Below are positions 21,941 through 23,607 of a stretch of 23,607 nt of DNA, in pieces; position 1 is the first letter of the stretch; each line of letters starts with the position of its first letter. The notes below the pieces were generated by a model, which saw only the letters and a program-made list of their open reading frames with translations, searched no databases and was not told where the DNA came from. Origin of the DNA: CAZXLT01 sp964641545 (lineage in GTDB: Bacteria; Patescibacteriota; Saccharimonadia; Saccharimonadales; AWTP1-31); contig CAZXLT010000015.1 in the NCBI GenBank assembly GCA_964641545.1, positions 1 through 23,607 on the forward strand. Direction: 5' to 3'. Position numbers and translations under genes: made by a program.

Positions 21941-23607
21941 CTATGACCGATTTAAGATCATTGGCACTATTGCTTTCGCATCATGTTTAGCCGGCACCTC
22001 GATTGAGACGGTTGTTCCTTGGTTTAGGCGGCTTTCGATTTGAATCTTACCACCAAGTTTGTCTAGCAGCACTTTCGTGGTGTAAAGACTCAACCCAATA
22101 CCTTCTTTATTGTACTCAAGTGAATCGGTCCCTCTGCTAAATGGCTTAAGCAAACTTGGCAGCTTTTCTTTAGAGATGCCTTGCCCATTATCGCTAACCT
22201 TAACAAGCAGCTTACTATATGTTCGGCTAACGCTTACCGTCACCTTGCCACCATCTTTACCAAATTTAACAGCGTTGTCTACAACCGAAGCAAGTATGTG
22301 GCGCATCTCATCTGCCTCAATCCTCGTAACAATGCCCGTACCAATACTGGTCGTTATGGTGATATTCTTTTCATTTGCTGCCTGATGCACATCTTCCACG
22401 GCTTTGTTTGCAGCACTTGTAACATCAAAGAGTGGTGGATTAGTGCTAACTTTAGCAAATTTTTTCAGGTTGTTTAGACTTGCGGTGATACCGCCAAGCA
22501 TATTAAGGCCGTTAAAGAACAGTTTTGCTTCTGGAAGCGCTCTTAGGCCGTTGCTTGCCCCTTCTAGCATGAGGTGGTTGTCGTGCGTAACAACTGCCGC
22601 ATGATTAATAAAGCTCAGCCGTTTCGCGTAGAAGTCGCTTTCTACTTCAAGCTGTTGCTTGGCCAATATCTTGTCTTGCTCCATCGTTGTCTTGTATCGA
22701 TACGCCAGACCAAGCAAGAACACGCTTAGCGCCATCAGGCCAAACTCTATAGCTATTCTGGCAATGGAGTTTGTGTACACTTCTGCATACATGAACAAAA
22801 TGTTGGCGATAAGCAGCAATCCGAGCGCAATGATCGAAGGGATGTACACTGGTTTTTCGCTGAGCGGGTTGACTGGTTTGCGCTGGATCGGCTTAACGGC
22901 ATTGGCGGTTTCGGCACCAGAAACTTGGTTGGCTGTCTCCAGCTTTGCAGCCGCATCGGCAAATGCTTTGATTTTTGCACCTAGCGTTTTGCCTACTGTT
23001 ACAGTTATTTTCTTTAGCGACTGCAACAGTTCGATTGCACTGCCCATAATAGCTGCAGGTGTATTGAGGTAGTGAGTTGTAATTGCCAAATAGTCGTCGA
23101 TCGCTGCTTTCGTCGCCAAAATTTGCAGCACGCTATGTTGATACGTTTTCAGTTGCCTGTAGTGTCGTACCGCTTGGCGAGCATAGCGAGCAGCAAGTAG
23201 CAATAGCATGAGTATGATAAGGTACGGAATGCTCTTTGCAAGCAGTGGCGGGATGCTTCTGAGTAGTAGCTGCAGCCAATTGTAATTTTTTGCCTTCACT
23301 GCTGGTCGCAGCTTTGGCGTTAACAAATCTTCGTATGCCTTTGTAATCGGCACAGGGTTGCGAGCCGGTTGTGGTGATGTGGTTGGGCTAGTTGGCGTGC
23401 TAGGCACCTCTGTCTCGGCTGCCGCTACAAACTTAGGATAATCATCTTTTCTGACAACCCAAACGTTACTAAAGTTCCATGTATTCATTGGTGGGTTGAC
23501 CTTATTCTGAATAAAGAATCGGGGTTCACTATTGTTACTGTTTACAAAGTTACAAGCCGTGGAATTACCGAAAAGTGGATCAAAGCCACTAGCAGCGCTA
23601 TCGGTGA
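21941..23607 (-). CDS. Membrane sensor histidine kinase, 5' end outside the window
   Basis: Partial: the frame stays open for 39 codons upstream of the Met at 23488 to the window edge, so the true start lies beyond. Numbering from that Met, an extracellular end with W-x-F-x-x-V-W and YP (about 1-20) resembles a capping piece of a beta-helical repeat domain. A Pro/Thr/Ser linker (23-50) follows, then a membrane helix (about 85-102), a cytoplasmic stretch with an H-box-like HYLNTP (His139), and a helical hairpin in the membrane (about 215-236, 244-264). The second cytoplasmic part has a long coiled helix and a HATPase domain (about 360-500): N box DNAVKFG (404-410), G1 DNGQGIS (433-439), F box LLKPF, G2 EGIGLSL (462-468). 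No response regulator follows; the next gene is the guanylate-kinase homologue, 47 bases on with its own promoter. Confidence 0.85.
   Translation of the reverse strand, partial: TDSAASGFDPLFGNSTACNFVNSNNSEPRFFIQNKVNPPMNTWNFSNVWVVRKDDYPKFVAAAETEVPSTPTSPTTSPQPARNPVPITKAYEDLLTPKLRPAVKAKNYNWLQLLLRSIPPLLAKSIPYLIILMLLLLAARYARQAVRHYRQLKTYQHSVLQILATKAAIDDYLAITTHYLNTPAAIMGSAIELLQSLKKITVTVGKTLGAKIKAFADAAAKLETANQVSGAETANAVKPIQRKPVNPLSEKPVYIPSIIALGLLLIANILFMYAEVYTNSIARIAIEFGLMALSVFLLGLAYRYKTTMEQDKILAKQQLEVESDFYAKRLSFINHAAVVTHDNHLMLEGASNGLRALPEAKLFFNGLNMLGGITASLNNLKKFAKVSTNPPLFDVTSAANKAVEDVHQAANEKNITITTSIGTGIVTRIEADEMRHILASVVDNAVKFGKDGGKVTVSVSRTYSKLLVKVSDNGQGISKEKLPSLLKPFSRGTDSLEYNKEGIGLSLYTTKVLLDKLGGKIQIESRLNQGTTVSIEVPAKHDAKAIVPMILNRS

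Noticed and set aside
69..23607. UGA reassigned to glycine or tryptophan as in some CPR groups
   Set aside because: Recognised genes are full length under the standard code and contain no in-frame UGA; only avoidance is supported.

Overview
The window looks like part of the chromosome of a Gram-positive-type bacterium of the Candidate Phyla Radiation, most likely Candidatus Saccharibacteria (TM7). This is an inference from gene content: two stand-alone VKOR-type membrane proteins, compact overlapping genes, a short HrcA, secreted proteins with a long basic N-terminus plus one membrane helix ending in an F-x-x-AA-T-like motif, and EPENG/EAENG surface modules. No rRNA, tRNA, CRISPR array, transposase or phage gene was seen. 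No gap between genes exceeds 300 bases. Almost all genes lie on the minus strand; only one VKOR gene and one beta-helix gene are on plus.

Layout from the upstream end of the minus strand: a 5'-open sensor histidine kinase (21941-23607); a guanylate-kinase homologue (21162-21893); an unknown 176-aa protein (20492-21022); then hrcA-grpE-unknown 202-aa gene (18665-20447). A plus-strand parallel beta-helix surface protein (16692-18635) converges on that operon. Divergent from it runs a four-gene surface operon (11722-16614): a carbohydrate-binding-like protein with a dockerin, a cohesin+dockerin adaptor, a membrane-anchored cohesin, and a GH114-type polygalactosaminidase. Next come dnaK, a second beta-helix surface protein and an overlapping NUDIX gene (7347-11617), a divergent pair of VKOR genes (6074-7344), dnaJ (4933-6039), a GGDEF diguanylate cyclase (4114-4893), a 36-aa membrane peptide (3956-4066), and two unknown proteins with peptidase-like features (1503-3917 caspase-like C-terminus; 69-1436 HExxxH metallopeptidase-like).

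Two themes stand out. First, a cohesin/dockerin set is complete enough to predict a small self-assembling surface scaffold: membrane cohesin, then cohesin-dockerin adaptor, then dockerin-carbohydrate-binding tip, with a polygalactosaminidase in the same operon. This resembles a miniature cellulosome or adhesion device on an epibiotic cell. Second, the usual hrcA-grpE-dnaK-dnaJ cluster is present but split by surface and redox genes. Each chaperone fragment keeps its own CIRCE operator (one before hrcA, two in tandem before dnaK, one before dnaJ), so the chaperone genes form one HrcA regulon. The beta-helix gene behind dnaK may share that control.

Other signals: several promoters place the predicted transcription start at or within a few bases of the ATG (leaderless genes), and none of the 21 genes ends in TGA. 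All calls rest on reading the sequence and remembered family motifs; no database search was possible.
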